64,000 bases of DNA from Yoonia sp. I 8.24 (GCF_022096995.1 NZ_JACXGQ010000003.1:62001-126000); one strand, 5' to 3'; counted from the first letter of the stretch, positions 20,257 through 29,832 are shown. Numbers and translations are program-made. Notes: generated from the letters alone by a model not told the origin.

Positions 20257-20390
20257 TTGCTGCCCCATATGCCATGTTTGAGCTGGTTTTAGGGCTGCAT
20301 GCGACCGATCACAAGTGCGCAGCGATTTGGGCTTGGCCTTTTGCGTTGATCCGCGTTATTTTTGACCGCAAGGCGTACGAAAGGCGACAC

Positions 20391-20981
20391 ATGAACAGGG
20401 AAAAACGTGATCGCAAGCTTTGGCATCGGCTTGAGGGCTATAGTTTTCATGAGCGCCCTTTGACGCGGTCCCTCATTGAACAGCTGCGCGACGCCACCGG
20501 CTATGATGTCGATGTGTGTTACACCGTGATCGAGGAATATCGGCGTTTTATGTATTTGATCGGATCAACGGGCGAAGATCTGACGCCTTCGCCAATTGTT
20601 GATCAAGTCTGGCAGCTGCATATCGCGGATGAAAAGGCGTATTTTCGTGATTTCTGTCCACGGATCATCGGCCGCACGATCCACCGCGCCGAAGACCTCC
20701 CGCCGCTTGCAGATGATCCGGCGTATGAGCACACGCTTGACTATTATGCCCAAGAATTCGGCCGCGCGCAGGTGCAATATTGGCCAGATCCCGACGATGG
20801 AATGATGCGGTTTTCGCAGTTCTTGATGTGGGTGATTGGGTTTGCGGCCTTTGCTTTGGCGATGATATTTTCATCCTATGTGTTTGCGTTTTTTGGCGCG
20901 ATGGTCATATCAATCAGTGGGTTTTTACAATGGAAGTATTCGTCGCTACCTGTACAATTACCAACCTCCAAGGATGACTGA
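20391..20981 (+). CDS. GRDP-like domain protein with C-terminal membrane segments
   Basis: The start at 20391 follows AAAGGCG at good spacing; an ATG at 20274 is also in frame but has no such site. The central part (SPIVDQVWQLHIADEKAYFRD) resembles the glycine-rich-domain-protein-like family, where a VDxxWHxHI motif is diagnostic, here with Q for the first H. Two hydrophobic stretches near the C-terminus (VIGFAAFALAMIFSSYVFAF and following) imply membrane anchoring. Its stop overlaps the xseA start (TGATG). Function unknown. Confidence 0.7.
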   Translation: MNREKRDRKLWHRLEGYSFHERPLTRSLIEQLRDATGYDVDVCYTVIEEYRRFMYLIGSTGEDLTPSPIVDQVWQLHIADEKAYFRDFCPRIIGRTIHRAEDLPPLADDPAYEHTLDYYAQEFGRAQVQYWPDPDDGMMRFSQFLMWVIGFAAFALAMIFSSYVFAFFGAMVISISGFLQWKYSSLPVQLPTSKDD

Positions 20982-22390
20982 TGGATCTGTTTGACGATGG
21001 ACCGGCGGATAATACACCTGAATTTTCGGTATCCGAACTTTCGGGTGCCGTTAAAAAGGCAATTGAGGGCGGGTTTTCGCATGTGCGGGTGCGCGGCGAG
21101 GTGGGTCGCGTGTCGCGCCCCGGTTCGGGGCATATTTATCTTGATCTCAAAGATGATCGGTCGGTGCTTTCAGGGGTTATCTGGAAAGGCCGCGCGCAGG
21201 GCTTGGCACATCGCCCTGAAGAGGGCATGGAAGTTGTCGCCACTGGTAAGCTGACCACTTTTCCCGGCCAGTCCAAATACCAGATGATCATCGAAGACAT
21301 CGCGCCAGCGGGCGCGGGTGCGCTGATGGCAATGCTCGAAAAACGCAAAGCAGCCTTGGCCGCTGAGGGTTTGTTTGCCCCTGAACGCAAACAAACCTTG
21401 CCTTATTTGCCGGGTATTATCGGGGTGATCACGTCGCCGTCCGGCGCGGTTATTCGCGATATTTTGCACCGTTTGCGCGACCGGTTTCCACGCAAAGTAC
21501 TTGTCTGGCCTGTAGCTGTGCAGGGGCAGCGCTGCGCACCTGATGTCGCCGCTGCGATTGCCGGGTTTAATCAGTTGACCCCGGGAGGTGCCTTGCCACG
21601 CCCGGAATTGCTGATTGTGGCGCGCGGCGGTGGATCGCTCGAAGACCTTTGGGGCTTTAACGAAGAAATCGTCGCGCGTGCGGCGGCGGCGTCCGACATT
21701 CCGTTGATTTCGGCAGTTGGCCATGAAACCGACACGACGCTGATTGATTTTGTCTCAGATATGCGCGCGCCAACCCCAACAGCCGCAGCAGAGTTAGCGG
21801 TGCCCGTGCGGATAGAGCTGTTAGCATGGGCCGATCAACAAGCCGCGCGGTTGAACCGAGCGCTGACCACTGGCGTTTCGCAACGCCAACAGCGCGTCCG
21901 CGATTTGGGGCGCGCGCTGCCGCGCAAAGACAGTTTGCTGAATGTGCCGACGCAACGGTTGGACCATCTTGGTGACAGATTGCCTGCCGCGCTCAAAACA
22001 GCGGCATCCAAGAAACGTCTGCAATTGTCCGAGGCGTCGCTTCGCCCGGCAATTTTGAGCCGCCGCATCGCCGAAGATCGCCGGCGCCTGTCAACGCTTT
22101 GCGCACGGCTTACACCTGTGTTGCTCGAAGATCGGATCACGCGGCAATCCGAACGGCTTGCTATAACGATGACGCGCCTGTCAGACCGCGCAACGCGCCA
22201 GCAGACAGAACGTACCGCACGTCTGGCAACGCTAGTCCGGATGCATGAAACATTGGGCTATAAGGCAACCTTGGCGCGGGGCTACGCGGTAGTGCATGGC
22301 ACGGATGGGCTTGTCACGCGCGCGGCTGATGCCAAAGGCCCCCTAGACATTGAATTCACCGATGGCCGCGTCAGCACCATCGCAAAGTAG
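20981..22390 (+). CDS. xseA: Exodeoxyribonuclease VII large subunit
   Basis: Catalytic subunit of the single-strand-specific exonuclease VII. An OB-fold DNA-binding domain (about residues 15-110) is followed by the nuclease domain with GVITSPSGAVIRD, ARGGGSLEDLWGFNEE and SAVGHETDTTLIDF, then long coiled-coil-like helices and a C-terminal strand domain. At 469 residues it has standard length. The small subunit xseB is not next to it. Confidence 0.95.
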   Translation: MDLFDDGPADNTPEFSVSELSGAVKKAIEGGFSHVRVRGEVGRVSRPGSGHIYLDLKDDRSVLSGVIWKGRAQGLAHRPEEGMEVVATGKLTTFPGQSKYQMIIEDIAPAGAGALMAMLEKRKAALAAEGLFAPERKQTLPYLPGIIGVITSPSGAVIRDILHRLRDRFPRKVLVWPVAVQGQRCAPDVAAAIAGFNQLTPGGALPRPELLIVARGGGSLEDLWGFNEEIVARAAAASDIPLISAVGHETDTTLIDFVSDMRAPTPTAAAELAVPVRIELLAWADQQAARLNRALTTGVSQRQQRVRDLGRALPRKDSLLNVPTQRLDHLGDRLPAALKTAASKKRLQLSEASLRPAILSRRIAEDRRRLSTLCARLTPVLLEDRITRQSERLAITMTRLSDRATRQQTERTARLATLVRMHETLGYKATLARGYAVVHGTDGLVTRAADAKGPLDIEFTDGRVSTIAK

Positions 22391-22489
22391 ACGTGCCCGC
22401 ATGAGGGCGTTATGGGCGATGGTCCAATCCATCAGGTAGCGCGCCGGTGTTTGGACTTGTTCAGCGAAAGTGTTGGCCATGCGGTTCAT
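22343..22489 (-). CDS. Possible 48-residue protein
   Basis: A short open frame starting MNRMANTFAEQVQTPARYLM that overlaps the xseA 3' end by 48 bases. Composition looks protein-like (amphipathic helix, little low-complexity), but the ribosome site is weak. It could be a real small gene or the remnant of one. I do not recognise it. Confidence 0.25.
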   Translation of the reverse strand: MNRMANTFAEQVQTPARYLMDWTIAHNALMRARLLCDGADAAIGEFNV

Positions 22490-22776
22490 CCGCGCGGTCC
22501 GTGATCAACCCTTTGGCATCTAATGCCAGCTACCTACGGCTACCTTTGTGATTGTTATCATGGTGAAGGTCGCTGTGTAATGGGCCAATATTGCGTATGT
22601 TTTTAATAAGCTTATTGGCTAAGTGTTGTGCTGTGGTGATCGAGACAGCGATCGGCCAACATGGCTGATGTTTGATTGCAGCAGCTGCGCCCGCGCGCTT
22701 CACTTTCAAGACGGTTGCGATTTTGCTTTGATCGACAAGAATCGCATCACGCAGGTCATGACCTGAGGCGCGGGCA
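22391..22776. other. 386-base stretch without an assigned gene
   Basis: Apart from the short frame above, I see no intact gene. On the minus strand roughly 22530-22776 stays open without a start codon and reads like protein (SGHDLRDAILVDQSKIATVL), possibly a decayed gene end such as a transposase remnant; this is weak. A palindrome AATAAGCTTATT lies at 22605-22616 inside a longer CCAATA/TATTGG inverted repeat. Confidence 0.4.
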
Positions 22777-23172
22777 TCATGACGATAGATCGTTGCAGAT
22801 CAACGGATCATCGCGGCCTTCCATTTCGCGGATCACCGTAAACGGCGCGCGCGTTGTATATACCCCGCGCATCCCAGCGGGTTCATCATAGACCGTCCAG
22901 CATTTTGGTTCAGGGTCGTGGTCATAACGAAAACAGATATCGCCTTTGCTTTCATACCAGACACCATGCTGGCAAATGCCTGCTGCCGACGACCACATCA
23001 CCCGGCGCCCTGACAGATAGCGCTCGATCCCCGTGCTGCCATCATGGATGTAAAGATAGGTGATCGTCCGCCCTGTGACATGTTCGTCAAAGCGGGCAGC
23101 ATCCATGGTGCTTTGTGCCTGTGCGGCACTGCCAAAAACGCAGCACAAAAGAAATAGTCTAAGCATTTGCAT
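22777..23172 (-). CDS. Small exported protein, unknown function
   Basis: About 130 residues with a signal peptide (LRLFLLCCVFGSAAQAQ). The mature part has four cysteines (in GICQHG, DICFRY, PKCWTV and LICND) that could form two disulfides in the periplasm, and a VTGRTITYLYIHDGS segment seen in other small Rhodobacteraceae exported proteins. The start is either 23172 or 23166; both overlap the stop of the upstream alkB-like gene, so translation is coupled. No family name can be given. Confidence 0.7.
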   Translation of the reverse strand: MQMLRLFLLCCVFGSAAQAQSTMDAARFDEHVTGRTITYLYIHDGSTGIERYLSGRRVMWSSAAGICQHGVWYESKGDICFRYDHDPEPKCWTVYDEPAGMRGVYTTRAPFTVIREMEGRDDPLICNDLSS

Positions 23173-24160
23173 ATCTTTCAACCAACGGGTCCATCATACG
23201 CCGCCAAAGCGGGGGCACCAAGGCAATTGCACCCATAATGGGCAGAGGTTTGGGCAGCATGGGGGCGTCCGTTGGCACGGCTAGTGCGGGGAAATGACGT
23301 GAGGGGTGTGCGTGGTGGTCCGAATGATGTGTCGCATTTAGCATCATCGCAGAGGTGAACCAACGCGGGCTGTTCCAACTGTGCTGCGGTCCGACCGGTT
23401 CAGGCTTGCCAATGTCTTGGTTGGCACGCATCAACCCGTAGTGCTGCACGTAGTCCGACATCAGAAGTTGCATCTGCGCATAGGCGCAAAGCCCGACATA
23501 AAGCAGCAGAGCTTTGGGGCTGATCACGAGCGCGAGTATCATAAACCCAAACGCGCCAAGGACATAGGTGACGTAAGGATTGCGCCATGCGGGCCGCGGG
23601 CGGGCCGCTTCGGCCTTGTAACCCATCATGAATGACCCGACCCATGCGCGCCGCGCAAAGCGGTAGAAATCTTCGCCAAGGCGTGATGTGTTCGGATCAT
23701 CCATCGTCGCCACATGGCGGTGATGCACCAAGACATGCGCCGAGGTATGATGCCCAAAGAGCATAGAGATATAGACCCACATGCCCAAATGATGCAGGGC
23801 GCGGCTGCCGCGGTGGATCAGCTCGTGTGCATTCGCGTTACTGATTTGCCCCATGAACAGGCCGGTTGCCAAAAACAGCCCGATATTTTCGAACGTGCTA
23901 TGCTGGCCATTTGCAAGGACAAGAACAGTCGCTACCAAAAGCAGAAAATGCAGCCCGGCAAGGGCAATAGAAAGCCCCGTGCCCGCCGGAAATTCGCTGG
24001 CGACCCGTTCAGATTTTACCGTGGCATCAACTAACCGCGCAAATCCGGTCAGGTAGATCAGGGCGATGAGTATCCAGGAACCACCGAAACTCAGCGCGAT
24101 CCCAATAAGCGCGCCAGGAAGCAAAGAAATGATCGTGAATTGGCGCATTTGCGGGGTCAT
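23159..24160 (-). CDS. alkB: AlkB-like alkane 1-monooxygenase
   Basis: Integral-membrane non-haem di-iron hydroxylase. The eight-histidine pattern is present: HELIH, HxLVHHRHVAT and NATHHSDHHAHPSRHF, with NSPRWF before the last and several hydrophobic helices. The start at 24160 removes 40 unlikely N-terminal residues. Rubredoxin is not adjacent, so electron supply must come from elsewhere. Substrate could be alkanes, fatty acids or another alkyl compound; homology to AlkB is clear, substrate is not. Confidence 0.82.
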   Translation of the reverse strand: MTPQMRQFTIISLLPGALIGIALSFGGSWILIALIYLTGFARLVDATVKSERVASEFPAGTGLSIALAGLHFLLLVATVLVLANGQHSTFENIGLFLATGLFMGQISNANAHELIHRGSRALHHLGMWVYISMLFGHHTSAHVLVHHRHVATMDDPNTSRLGEDFYRFARRAWVGSFMMGYKAEAARPRPAWRNPYVTYVLGAFGFMILALVISPKALLLYVGLCAYAQMQLLMSDYVQHYGLMRANQDIGKPEPVGPQHSWNSPRWFTSAMMLNATHHSDHHAHPSRHFPALAVPTDAPMLPKPLPIMGAIALVPPLWRRMMDPLVERYANA

Positions 24161-24297
24161 TTTCAATCGGTAGCACGCAGAGTGAATTGCGTCACGCCGA
24201 AAACTATTGGCTCCGAAATTGTCCGCGAAATGTCGCTTTTGCATGGTCGTTGGCGCGACTGCCGGATATGGTCGCGACATCTATCAGGGGCAGTGAC

Positions 24298-25983
24298 ATG
24301 ACGCAGACCACGCAAAGCGGCGTTTGGAAATCGGGTAATGGCAAGGGACGTCATACCCCCAAGGGCCGGCAGTTGGATGATCTGGCTTGGGCGCAAGTAC
24401 AAGACCTGCTTGGCGATCAACCGCGTCGCCGTGATCTCCTGATCGAATTTTTGCATCTGATCCAAGATGCCTATGGCCACTTATCTGCCGCGCATATGCG
24501 TGCCTTGGCCGAAGATCTGCGGATAGCGCAGGCCGAAGTCTATGAGGTCGCCAGTTTTTACGCGCATTTTGATTTGGTCAAAGAAGGTGAGGTTCCTCCG
24601 CCCGCGCTGACTATTCGCGTTTGCGATAGCCTATCGTGTGAATTGGCCGGCGCGCAGCAATTGCAAGCGGCCCTGACCGATGGGATGGATCCCGCGCAAG
24701 TGCGTGTGGTGCGTGCGCCCTGCATGGGGCGCTGCGATACGGCGCCTGTGTTGGAAATCGGTCACCATCATATTGATCACGCCACCGTCGCTAAGGTGGC
24801 CCAAGCAATCAAGGATGATAATACCCACGCCCACATGCCCGTGTACGAAACCTACGCCGATTATGTGTCTGCGGGGGGATATAACACGCTGAAAACATTG
24901 CGCGCGGATGGGAACTGGGAGGACGTGCAAGAAAAGGTGCTAACCTCTGGCCTGCGTGGGTTGGGTGGTGCTGGTTTCCCGTCGGGCAAAAAATGGGGCT
25001 TTGTACGCGCCAACCCCGGACCACGTTATTTGGCCGTGAACGGTGACGAGGGCGAACCGGGGACGCTCAAAGACCGGTATCATTTGGAACGGACACCGCA
25101 TCTGATGCTTGAGGGGATGCTAATCGCCGCATGGGCCGTCGAAGCTGAGACCTGTTTTATCTATATGCGCGATGAGTATCCGGCGGTGCTTAAAATTCTA
25201 CGCCGTGAGATTGCGGCGCTGGAACAAGCTGGCATCGTGGAACCTGGTTATATCGATCTGCGCCGTGGCGCGGGGGCCTATATTTGCGGCGAAGAAAGCG
25301 CGATGATCGAAAGCATCGAAGGCAAACGCGGCATTCCACGCCACCGTCCCCCATTTGTGGCGCAGGTTGGCATCTTTGGGCGGCCAACGCTGGTACACAA
25401 TATTGAAACTTTGCATTGGGTGGCACGTATCTGCCGCGACGGGCCGCAGGTGCTCAACAAAGTTTCAAAGAATGGGCGCACTGGGCTGCGATCCTATTCT
25501 GTGTCTGGCCGTGTGGTGTCGCCGGGGGTACATCTTTTGCCTGCCGGATCAACGATCACTGATGTGATCGAAGCCGCAGGGGGGATGATCGAAGGGCACG
25601 TGTTCAAAGCCTACCAACCGGGCGGGCCGTCATCGGGTCTTTTGCCAGCGTCCTTAAATGACGTACCGCTTGATTTTGATACCTTACAGCCGCACGGAAC
25701 GTTCATTGGATCAGCCGCAGTTGTTGTATTGTCAGACCAAGATAGCGCACGCGATGCAGCGCTAAACATGCTCCGGTTCTTTGAGGATGAAAGCTGCGGT
25801 CAATGTACTCCCTGCCGGGCGGGCTGCGAAAAGGCGGTCAAATTGATGCAGGCGGACCAGTGGGATCAGACATTGCTAGCTGAGCTTTGCACGACAATGG
25901 CGGATGCGTCTATCTGCGGTCTGGGGCAGGCTGCCCCAAATCCGATCAAACTGGTAATGCAGCATTTTAGCGACGAAATCTGA
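24298..25983 (+). CDS. Fused NuoE-NuoF-like NADH-binding subunit
   Basis: A 561-residue fusion. The NuoE-like N-terminal third carries the [2Fe-2S] cysteines CDSLSC and CMGRC. The NuoF-like part has the FMN/NADH site (GLGGAGFPSGKKW, NGDEGEPGTLKDRY, GAGAYICGEES) and the [4Fe-4S] motif SCGQCTPC with a later SICGLGQ. Such fusions usually belong to NAD-dependent formate dehydrogenases, but no molybdenum subunit follows; ftsY comes next. The start at 24298 follows AGGGGCAGTG. Role inferred: diaphorase module of a soluble dehydrogenase. Confidence 0.88.
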   Translation: MTQTTQSGVWKSGNGKGRHTPKGRQLDDLAWAQVQDLLGDQPRRRDLLIEFLHLIQDAYGHLSAAHMRALAEDLRIAQAEVYEVASFYAHFDLVKEGEVPPPALTIRVCDSLSCELAGAQQLQAALTDGMDPAQVRVVRAPCMGRCDTAPVLEIGHHHIDHATVAKVAQAIKDDNTHAHMPVYETYADYVSAGGYNTLKTLRADGNWEDVQEKVLTSGLRGLGGAGFPSGKKWGFVRANPGPRYLAVNGDEGEPGTLKDRYHLERTPHLMLEGMLIAAWAVEAETCFIYMRDEYPAVLKILRREIAALEQAGIVEPGYIDLRRGAGAYICGEESAMIESIEGKRGIPRHRPPFVAQVGIFGRPTLVHNIETLHWVARICRDGPQVLNKVSKNGRTGLRSYSVSGRVVSPGVHLLPAGSTITDVIEAAGGMIEGHVFKAYQPGGPSSGLLPASLNDVPLDFDTLQPHGTFIGSAAVVVLSDQDSARDAALNMLRFFEDESCGQCTPCRAGCEKAVKLMQADQWDQTLLAELCTTMADASICGLGQAAPNPIKLVMQHFSDEI

Positions 25984-26049
25984 CCGGGTCTTTTCAATTA
26001 GCCGCCAAGCGATTAGGTCATAACAATAGGTTACCAAAGGCGCGGGCGT

Positions 26050-27105
26050 ATGTCGTTCTTCAAAAAGCTCAAAAACCGACTGACGGGTTCATCGTCAAAG
26101 ATTGACGAGGGCTTAGATGCCATCGTGAGCGAGGGCAGTGAAGCCAGCATTACCCAGTCACCAGAGCCGACAATAAATGCGCCAGTCACGCCCCCTGCCG
26201 AGCCAACCGCCCAAGAGCCTAAAAAGTCTGGTATATTGGGCCGTATGTTCGGGGGCGAAGAAACCGTTGCTCGGCGTACGCTTGATGATGACATGCTCGA
26301 ACAACTCGAAGAGCTGTTGATCACAGCGGATATGGGTGTTGATACCGCCCTGCGGGTCACGGCGAACATGGCCGAGGGGCGGTTGGGTAAGAAGCTATCC
26401 GTGCCAGAGATCAAGCAATTGATGGTGGATGAGATTACCCGCATTATGGACCCCGTCGCGCGCCCGATGCCGCTTTACGCCAAAAAACCGCAGGTCGTGC
26501 TGGTTGTTGGGGTGAATGGCGCGGGGAAAACCACGACCATCGGGAAACTCGCCAGCCAGTTTCAGGCGGCGGGTAAAAAGGTTGTGATCGCGGCAGGGGA
26601 TACGTTTCGGGCTGCGGCTGTTGAACAGCTGCAAGTTTGGGGTGACCGCGCAGGCGTGCCTGTGCTGACAGCGCCCGAAGGGTCCGATCCGGCAAGCCTT
26701 GCCTTTGACGCCATGACACAAGCCGAAGCCGATGGCGCGGATTTGTTGATGATCGACACGGCTGGACGTTTGCAAAACCGCGCTGACCTGATGGAAGAAC
26801 TGGCTAAAATCGTGCGGGTCATCCGTAAAAAAGACCCCGACGCGCCGCATAATACGCTTTTGGTATTGGATGCGACGACGGGGCAAAACGCCGTACAACA
26901 GGTCAAAGTCTTTCAACAATTGGCGGATGTGTCGGGGCTGGTCATGACCAAACTCGATGGCACCGCCAAAGGCGGGGTGCTGGTTGCATTGGCGGATCAA
27001 TTTGGCCTGCCTATTCACGCGATTGGCGTGGGCGAACAAATCGACGATCTTGCGCCATTTGATCCGCAAGAATTCTCAGCAGCTTTGGTAGGTACCGAAC
27101 TATGA
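26050..27105 (+). CDS. ftsY: Signal recognition particle receptor FtsY
   Basis: GTPase that docks SRP-ribosome complexes at the membrane. The N-terminal 75 residues are acidic and proline-rich (the membrane-targeting A region). The NG domain then shows GVNGAGKTTTIGKLA, GDTFRAAAVEQL, DTAGRLQ and TKLDGTAKGG. The length of 351 residues is normal. It overlaps the next gene by four bases (ATGA). Confidence 0.97.
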   Translation: MSFFKKLKNRLTGSSSKIDEGLDAIVSEGSEASITQSPEPTINAPVTPPAEPTAQEPKKSGILGRMFGGEETVARRTLDDDMLEQLEELLITADMGVDTALRVTANMAEGRLGKKLSVPEIKQLMVDEITRIMDPVARPMPLYAKKPQVVLVVGVNGAGKTTTIGKLASQFQAAGKKVVIAAGDTFRAAAVEQLQVWGDRAGVPVLTAPEGSDPASLAFDAMTQAEADGADLLMIDTAGRLQNRADLMEELAKIVRVIRKKDPDAPHNTLLVLDATTGQNAVQQVKVFQQLADVSGLVMTKLDGTAKGGVLVALADQFGLPIHAIGVGEQIDDLAPFDPQEFSAALVGTEL

Positions 27106-27935
27106 AATATCTGATTGCAGCAGTTTGCTTAACCGCATCGCCCGCATTTGCATATGACCGCATGACGACGCAGGCCTGCCAAGATAGCTGGAATATGTTT
27201 GTTGGCGCAATGGCCCCATTCGAGGTGAACGGCGAAGCCCCATTACCAAGTGATGTGCGCGTTGGGCCGGGCGGCTGGTGTACGATTGATACATCTGACG
27301 ACGGTTGGGACAGCACCGATGTGTCTAGGGTCGGGTTTCAGATTGAGGGCGCCGACGCATATCTAGATGGCTCAGGTATCCCCGCAGCAATCGCGATGCG
27401 GTTCGAAGGTTTGATACTAGGCGCGCGGCGCTATAATGCCGAAGCCCATGTGCGCCATTTGCCGGAAGCGGGCATGCTGGTGGTTGAAGACGTGACACTG
27501 CGCCATGAGGACGGCAGCGGCATTTCCGTCAGCTATGTGTTGCAAGGCGCGTATTTCAGCGATGTTGCGGGCATGCAGACAAGCCTTGCGGGGCTGCGTA
27601 TGACCGAACTGCACGGGCAGGCCGCAATCAACCAATTCCTATTGGATGATCTTGATGTCGACCTATCCGAAGTGAACCGCGTGAGCATGGGCGAGGCTTT
27701 GCGTGATGTATCGCGGTTTCAGGTCGATACGGCGACCCGGCAGGCGTTTTTGCGGATGGTTTCGGACCGCGAAGGGGAACTTCTGGTAGATATCACATCT
27801 GAACGCGGGTTTGGCTGGATACAGGCCGTTGTGCCTTTCTTAGACATTTCAGGGGATGCTGACCTCGCGTCGGCGCTGGGCATTGCAATGTCAGGTGTGT
27901 CGATCGCGCTCGAATGGAAACAGGGCGACATTTGA
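27102..27935 (+). CDS. Periplasmic protein of unknown function
   Basis: A 277-residue protein with a clean signal peptide (MKYLIAAVCLTASPAFA). The mature part has two early cysteines (TQACQDS and GGWCTID) and a mostly beta composition, with the segment LLVDITSERGFGWIQ near the end. No known domain is recognised. It is coupled to ftsY by a four-base overlap and to the following transporter gene, but neither neighbour explains it. Confidence 0.7.
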   Translation: MKYLIAAVCLTASPAFAYDRMTTQACQDSWNMFVGAMAPFEVNGEAPLPSDVRVGPGGWCTIDTSDDGWDSTDVSRVGFQIEGADAYLDGSGIPAAIAMRFEGLILGARRYNAEAHVRHLPEAGMLVVEDVTLRHEDGSGISVSYVLQGAYFSDVAGMQTSLAGLRMTELHGQAAINQFLLDDLDVDLSEVNRVSMGEALRDVSRFQVDTATRQAFLRMVSDREGELLVDITSERGFGWIQAVVPFLDISGDADLASALGIAMSGVSIALEWKQGDI

Positions 27936-28843
27936 ACCCTTTATCCGAATGGTTGGTCGCGATCGCTGGCACGCCTGAGGGCGCACGGTTAGCTACCATT
28001 CTCGCCTTGGTGTCAGCGCTCGCTCATGCGGTGTTTGGCGCGTTGCAAAAGGGGCGGTTTGACCCGTGGCTAACACGCGGCGCGATTGACGGCTGGTTGG
28101 CGGTTCTTTCTGCGCCGGTTGCGTTTTTCCTTGTGCCACTGCCCAATATGAAAACGGCGATTATCCTTGTGGGCGCGGTGATTGTTCATTTCGCCTATAA
28201 GGTTACGATGGCCAAAGCCTATCAAAAGGCGGCCTATACAGTGGTCTACCCGGTCGTGCGCGGCACGGGGCCGTTGGTTACAGTTTTTGCCGCGTCATTG
28301 TTTTTTGGCGAACATTTTAACGCAGTGCAATGGGTGGGTGTCGCGTGCCTGTCGGGCGGTATTCTATTGCTTGCATTGCGCAACCTGTCAGAAGAAACCA
28401 TCGATTTGGCTGCGCTGAAATCAGGGCTGGCTTGGGCGGTGTTATGTGGGGTTTTGGTGGCCGTTTACACCACCTATGATGCCTACGGTATTCGCCAGTC
28501 ACCTGATCCGTTTACGTTTTTAGCATGGTTCTTTCTGGTCACATCGCTGGATATGCCCGTGCTTGCCCTGTTGCGGTACCGCGCGATGACGGACCGCATT
28601 GATATAGGGCCATTGATGTGGCGCGGGTTTGCGGGGGCGGTGATTGCTTGGATCAGTTTTGGCGGGGTGATGATGGCGACGCGGCTTGATAAAGTCGGCG
28701 AGGCCGCCGTCTTGCGCGAAACATCAACGGTTTTCGCGGCCCTTATCGGATGGTTTATCTTGGGTGAAAAAGTCGGGCCGCGCCGCTTGTTTTTGATGGC
28801 ACTGGTTGCACTGGGCGCCGTGATCGTAGAAGTGGGAGCCTAA
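27914..28843 (+). CDS. EamA/DMT-family membrane transporter
   Basis: About 309 residues with ten hydrophobic segments in two EamA-type halves; the second half contains AAVLRETSTVFAALIGWFIL, a typical DMT helix. The listed ATG overlaps the previous gene by 22 bases; a TTG at 27932 overlapping only the stop is an equally good start. Probable export of a small metabolite; the substrate is unknown. Confidence 0.82.
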   Translation: METGRHLNPLSEWLVAIAGTPEGARLATILALVSALAHAVFGALQKGRFDPWLTRGAIDGWLAVLSAPVAFFLVPLPNMKTAIILVGAVIVHFAYKVTMAKAYQKAAYTVVYPVVRGTGPLVTVFAASLFFGEHFNAVQWVGVACLSGGILLLALRNLSEETIDLAALKSGLAWAVLCGVLVAVYTTYDAYGIRQSPDPFTFLAWFFLVTSLDMPVLALLRYRAMTDRIDIGPLMWRGFAGAVIAWISFGGVMMATRLDKVGEAAVLRETSTVFAALIGWFILGEKVGPRRLFLMALVALGAVIVEVGA

Positions 28844-28854
28844 GGGAGACACCA

Positions 28855-29466
28855 ATGGCCGAAAAACAGATCAACCCAATCTTAAAGCAAGTTCTTGAAC
28901 TAGGGCCGACGCTTGCGTTTTTTTTGATCTACGTGAAGATCAAGGACGAGACCTATCTTTTTGGTGGGACCGAATATTCTGGCTTTATCGTGGCCGCGTT
29001 GGTGTTCATTCCGATACTTTTGGTCGCGATGGCCCTTCTTTGGCACCAAACTGGCAAGCTGAGCCGGATGCAGGTATTTACGGCCTTTATGGTCATCTTC
29101 TTTGGCGGGTTGACCGCTTATTTCAATGATGAACGTTTCTTTAAGATGAAGACGACCATTGTTTACGGGTTTATGGCTGGGATTTTGGGTGTCGGGTTGC
29201 TGCGTGGCCAAAGTTATTTGCAATATGTCATGGAAGAATTTCTGCCGATGGAACGCGAAGGTTGGATGATTTTTACCAAGCGCGTGACAGGCATGTTCAT
29301 CGCGCTGGCCGTCGCAAACGAAGTCATTTGGCGCACCCAATCCACTGATCTTTGGGTAAAACTGGAAACATTTGCCTTCCCCGTCGCGCTATTTTTGTTC
29401 ATTTGGGTGCAGATCATCGGGCTACAAAAGTACCTGATTGTTGAACCCGAAGACGCGCAAGACTAG
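28855..29466 (+). CDS. yciB: Inner membrane septation-related protein YciB
   Basis: A 203-residue multi-pass inner membrane protein of the YciB/IspZ family, linked in other bacteria to cell-envelope integrity and septation. It shows the typical opening QVLELGPTLAFFLIY and helices with GGLTAYFNDERFFKMK. GGGAGAC precedes the start. It follows the DMT transporter by 12 bases, so they form one transcription unit, and its stop overlaps that of the convergent PilZ gene. Confidence 0.92.
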   Translation: MAEKQINPILKQVLELGPTLAFFLIYVKIKDETYLFGGTEYSGFIVAALVFIPILLVAMALLWHQTGKLSRMQVFTAFMVIFFGGLTAYFNDERFFKMKTTIVYGFMAGILGVGLLRGQSYLQYVMEEFLPMEREGWMIFTKRVTGMFIALAVANEVIWRTQSTDLWVKLETFAFPVALFLFIWVQIIGLQKYLIVEPEDAQD

Positions 29467-29786
29467 CGCATTTCAACAAAGCCGACAGCGCTGCGGTGCG
29501 CACCAACCCGCCCATCGCGGCGATAGCGCATCGTGTCCACGATATCGTCGTGCAGCCTTGGGCGAAAGATGATCCCGATCTGGTCGCTTGCGGCCCAGAC
29601 AACGATGGCATTCACCGGGCGACCCAGCACGCTAAACGATACCTTGCTGCCGCGGTGCATCGGCCGCACACGTTCGATCCGCGCGCCGTCATTGTTTACG
29701 TCCGCGATCCGACCTTGCACGACGCCGACGGGCGTGCGCATTTCCACGGGAAATTCTGTGCGGTAGCGATGGGCGCGATGTTGCAT
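29463..29786 (-). CDS. PilZ-domain protein
   Basis: A 107-residue single-domain protein. The c-di-GMP-binding elements are near the start (HRYRTEFPVEM) and in the loop DVNNDGARIE, which resembles the DxSxxG motif with N replacing S. The binding arginines (R-x-R-Y/R) are partly present. It may therefore be a c-di-GMP receptor or a degenerate one. It converges with yciB (four-base overlap). Confidence 0.8.
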   Translation of the reverse strand: MQHRAHRYRTEFPVEMRTPVGVVQGRIADVNNDGARIERVRPMHRGSKVSFSVLGRPVNAIVVWAASDQIGIIFRPRLHDDIVDTMRYRRDGRVGAHRSAVGFVEMR

Positions 29787-29832
29787 TGGGGCACCTAAGA
29801 CAGGGAGGTTGTCTTAATCTAGCCCATTGTAA

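Noticed and set aside
24298-25983. Part of a respiratory complex I operon
   Set aside because: NuoE and NuoF are fused and no other nuo genes are adjacent, which points to a soluble dehydrogenase type.
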